Part shown: piece after piece, positions 6,901 through 7,391 of the stretch
Numbering within the stretch: position 1 is the stretch's first letter
Layout of the letters: each line of letters begins with the position of its first letter
Source: Candidatus Omnitrophota bacterium
Lineage (GTDB): Bacteria > Omnitrophota > Gorgyraeia > 2-02-FULL-51-18
DNA length: 7,391 bases
Direction: 5' to 3'
NCBI GenBank assembly: GCA_023247935.1
Contig: JAHFFM010000096.1
Span: 1 to 7,391 of the forward strand
The notes under the pieces: model-generated
Databases searched by the model: none
What the model saw: only the letters and a program-made list of their open reading frames with translations
What the model was told of the DNA's origin: nothing
Translations under genes and position numbers: made by a program

Positions 6901-7210
6901 AATTCATGTCCGTGCCGGGATTAAAGCTCAAAACAACCGTCGACTCCCCCTCTTTGGAAATAGAGAGCAACTGCTGAAGATCCGACACCGTCGAAACCGC
7001 GTCCTCCACAAGACGCGTGACCTGGGACTCCACCTCAGTAGGGGGAATACTGCCGCGCACATTGATGATGATGCTGATTTCACCGAACGACGTGTTGGCA
7101 TAAAGCTCCACCGGAAGCTTGCTCAAGGAAACAACGCCGAAGAGAAGGATGATAGCCGTCACCATCCATACGGTGACAGGCTTTTTAATCGATAGGTCGG
7201 GAAGACTCAT
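3989..7210 (-). CDS. RND efflux permease (HAE-1/AcrB type) with TM2-TM3 insert
   Basis: This 1073-aa inner-membrane protein has the RND plan: TM1 at 12-31, first periplasmic porter/docking region 32-335, TM2 339-356, extra hydrophobic segment 357-396, TM3 to TM6 at about 399-525, TM7 570-590, second periplasmic region 591-884, and TM8 to TM12 at about 885-1037. Family marks include P-x-E-V-E near 57-61, L-V-D-N-S-I-V-V-F-E-N in TM4 (440-450) and R-L-R-P-I-L-M-T in TM11 (981-988). RND pumps export drugs, lipids or other compounds using the proton (or sodium) gradient, as trimers with a periplasmic adaptor and outer-membrane channel; the substrate here cannot be read. TM4 carries D442-N443 where AcrB has two Asp, and TM10 has N952 where AcrB has Lys940. 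The start overlaps the upstream permease stop by four bases (ATGA), and no good ribosome binding site is seen, so translation is probably coupled. A basic tail of about 35 residues follows TM12. Confidence 0.95.
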   Translation of the reverse strand: MSLPDLSIKKPVTVWMVTAIILLFGVVSLSKLPVELYANTSFGEISIIINVRGSIPPTEVESQVTRLVEDAVSTVSDLQQLLSISKEGESTVVLSFNPGTDMNFAALEVREKFAKIKNKLPKEIEKPVIAEFKQGDVPVVTIAATSEIRSTEQIRKIVDLQMKEAFKRVPGVANVEIAGGRERKILVEADQTKLASYGIPLDEVTGTLSSNNLNLLSGQIDKPHTFFLVRTMGEFETIDQIREMALRRSPEGSVIRVKDVATVKDSFLDPQELSRLNVKPVVTLYIQKESTKNTINVSRDILAQMDFLKEKLPKDIHLVVTSNQAEFIKKAIENLQESLLQGIVLIILVFFLFLFKLSRKALFFVLGLIFITLFIKGWVLYIYFFILLASLVVYPKFRSIIIMTLPIPVSIVGTFIFMHSANLTVNVMTLFGMALGAGMLVDNSIVVFENILKKRESGEAIIPAAVRGSEEMYLAIIASTLTSVIVFLPLAFTGQELQKLYSGMALTVVSSLLVSVVCAIALVPMMCSRPAFVAGFEFQNVHEEKQGDSGFKKFSLWERRFLFRSIRNRWWVLLACSVIVALSFFFFFQLGSEYLGSTEQNKFTIFVEMPTGVRLEASDKIVKKVEAVVKTIPEVKNISSRIEGWSSKIYVELVGAGMRKRTVKEVEEAIRKETDKMKPAFIYFQEEEQIGTKELIIEVFGYRYEKLRELAIAIANRLEGIKGLTDTKIRMREGRPEMQVLVNKKKAAFHDMNVNEVANQIHGQMRGLRATVYHTEGNEVETISRLDEKYRKTFKDLHKLVLANKEQDPVLLDQVADFKFGLGPSEIWRKDKYRMIQVSSNVGKVALSKVVDQAKAKLQDIPFPEDYFYRVGGDYPILIKSSAQMKVMILFDLILVYLVLASLFESWHQPILIMAAVPLALTGAVVALHLGPKTRGVGAMLGMMMLAGIVVNHSIMLLDRINYYRKKNSSVRAAILANRDRLRPILMTVCTTSLALVPMALDKTEGANLWSPLALTVIGGIVSSTVLTLMVTPAFYIIFENIGEFISRPKINIYPLFQNLKKSITPFRFKSQK
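6011..6142 (-). other. Extra hydrophobic hairpin between TM2 and TM3 of the permease
   Basis: Residues 357-400 interrupt the point where RND permeases normally pass from TM2 (F-L-F-L) directly through a short basic turn (such as R-N-x-R) into TM3. Here two hydrophobic runs, about 361-375 and 379-394, are joined by K-G-W. Basic residues flank them on both cytoplasmic sides (K357, R359, K360; K396, R398), as the positive-inside rule predicts for a membrane hairpin that keeps the downstream topology unchanged. Each run is short (15-16 residues), so a re-entrant or membrane-surface hairpin is also possible. The reading frame is intact throughout. Confidence 0.65.
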
Positions 7211-7391
7211 TTACGCTGAAACAGTTTCATCTCGTAACTGCCCACATACAGAGCCGGCACCACGACCAACGTCAGAAATGTCGCGACAAGCAATCCGCCG
7301 ATCACCGTGATCGCCATCGGCGCCTGAAGTTTCGAACCTTCATCGACACCCATGGCCAGCGGGACCAGGCCTATCGCCGAAGAAAGAGCCG
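7207..7391 (-). CDS. Second RND efflux permease, C-terminal 60 residues only
   Basis: The last 60 codons of a gene entering from the right edge end at a TGA at 7207-7209. The peptide covers the end of TM11 (S-S-A-I-G-L-V-P-L-A-M-G), the periplasmic loop with E-G-S-K-L-Q-A-P, and TM12 (M-A-I-T-V-I-G-G-L-L to V-V-V-P-A-L-Y), then a short tail ending Q-R-K. This is the standard C-terminus of an AcrB-family (ACR_tran) permease, parallel to residues about 990-1040 of the neighbouring pump. It lacks that pump's long basic tail. It is the upstream member of the operon, overlapping the next start codon by four bases. Two permeases in a row suggest a mixed trimer or two related pumps sharing one adaptor. 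Confidence 0.9.
   Translation of the reverse strand, partial: ALSSAIGLVPLAMGVDEGSKLQAPMAITVIGGLLVATFLTLVVVPALYVGSYEMKLFQRK

Overview
The window shows a minus-strand-only layout: three genes, two of them cut by the window edges, in the order (transcription direction, right to left) RND permease A (C-terminal tail only), RND permease B (complete), an AT-rich gap of 228 bp, and a very long secreted repeat protein that runs off the left edge. Tandem resistance-nodulation-division pumps plus a Sec-type signal peptide point to a diderm (Gram-negative type) bacterium. Moderate GC content, weak Shine-Dalgarno sequences and a very large repetitive exported protein would fit an uncultivated lineage such as Omnitrophota or another PVC-related phylum. 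That placement is a guess from protein style, not something the sequence proves.

Right end (3989-7391): two RND inner-membrane permeases are translationally coupled by a 4-bp ATGA overlap. This arrangement recalls tandem permeases such as MdtB/MdtC, which assemble into mixed trimers. The complete permease (1073 aa) has the usual duplicated RND plan, but about 40 extra, very hydrophobic residues sit in the cytoplasmic loop between TM2 and TM3. They could form an additional membrane hairpin. The periplasmic adaptor and outer-membrane channel expected with such a pump are not in view and may lie beyond the right edge.

Middle (3761-3988): non-coding and strongly AT-rich. No convincing intrinsic terminator is visible. 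A plausible extended -10 promoter could drive the repeat protein.

Left half (1-3760): one uninterrupted reading frame of 1253 codons, open at the left edge. It encodes a signal peptide, a charged helical stretch, tyrosine-rich YD-like beta repeats, a central helical domain with 35-residue repeats, then more than 650 residues of degenerate Y-x-G-x-K-G-x-E / Y-x-Y repeats with several EF-hand or dockerin-like calcium loops embedded. I recognise no named family over its full length. It is the most novel-looking item here. The remaining long open frames on both strands are shadows of these three genes. No RNA genes, CRISPR arrays, insertion sequences or attachment sites were seen.
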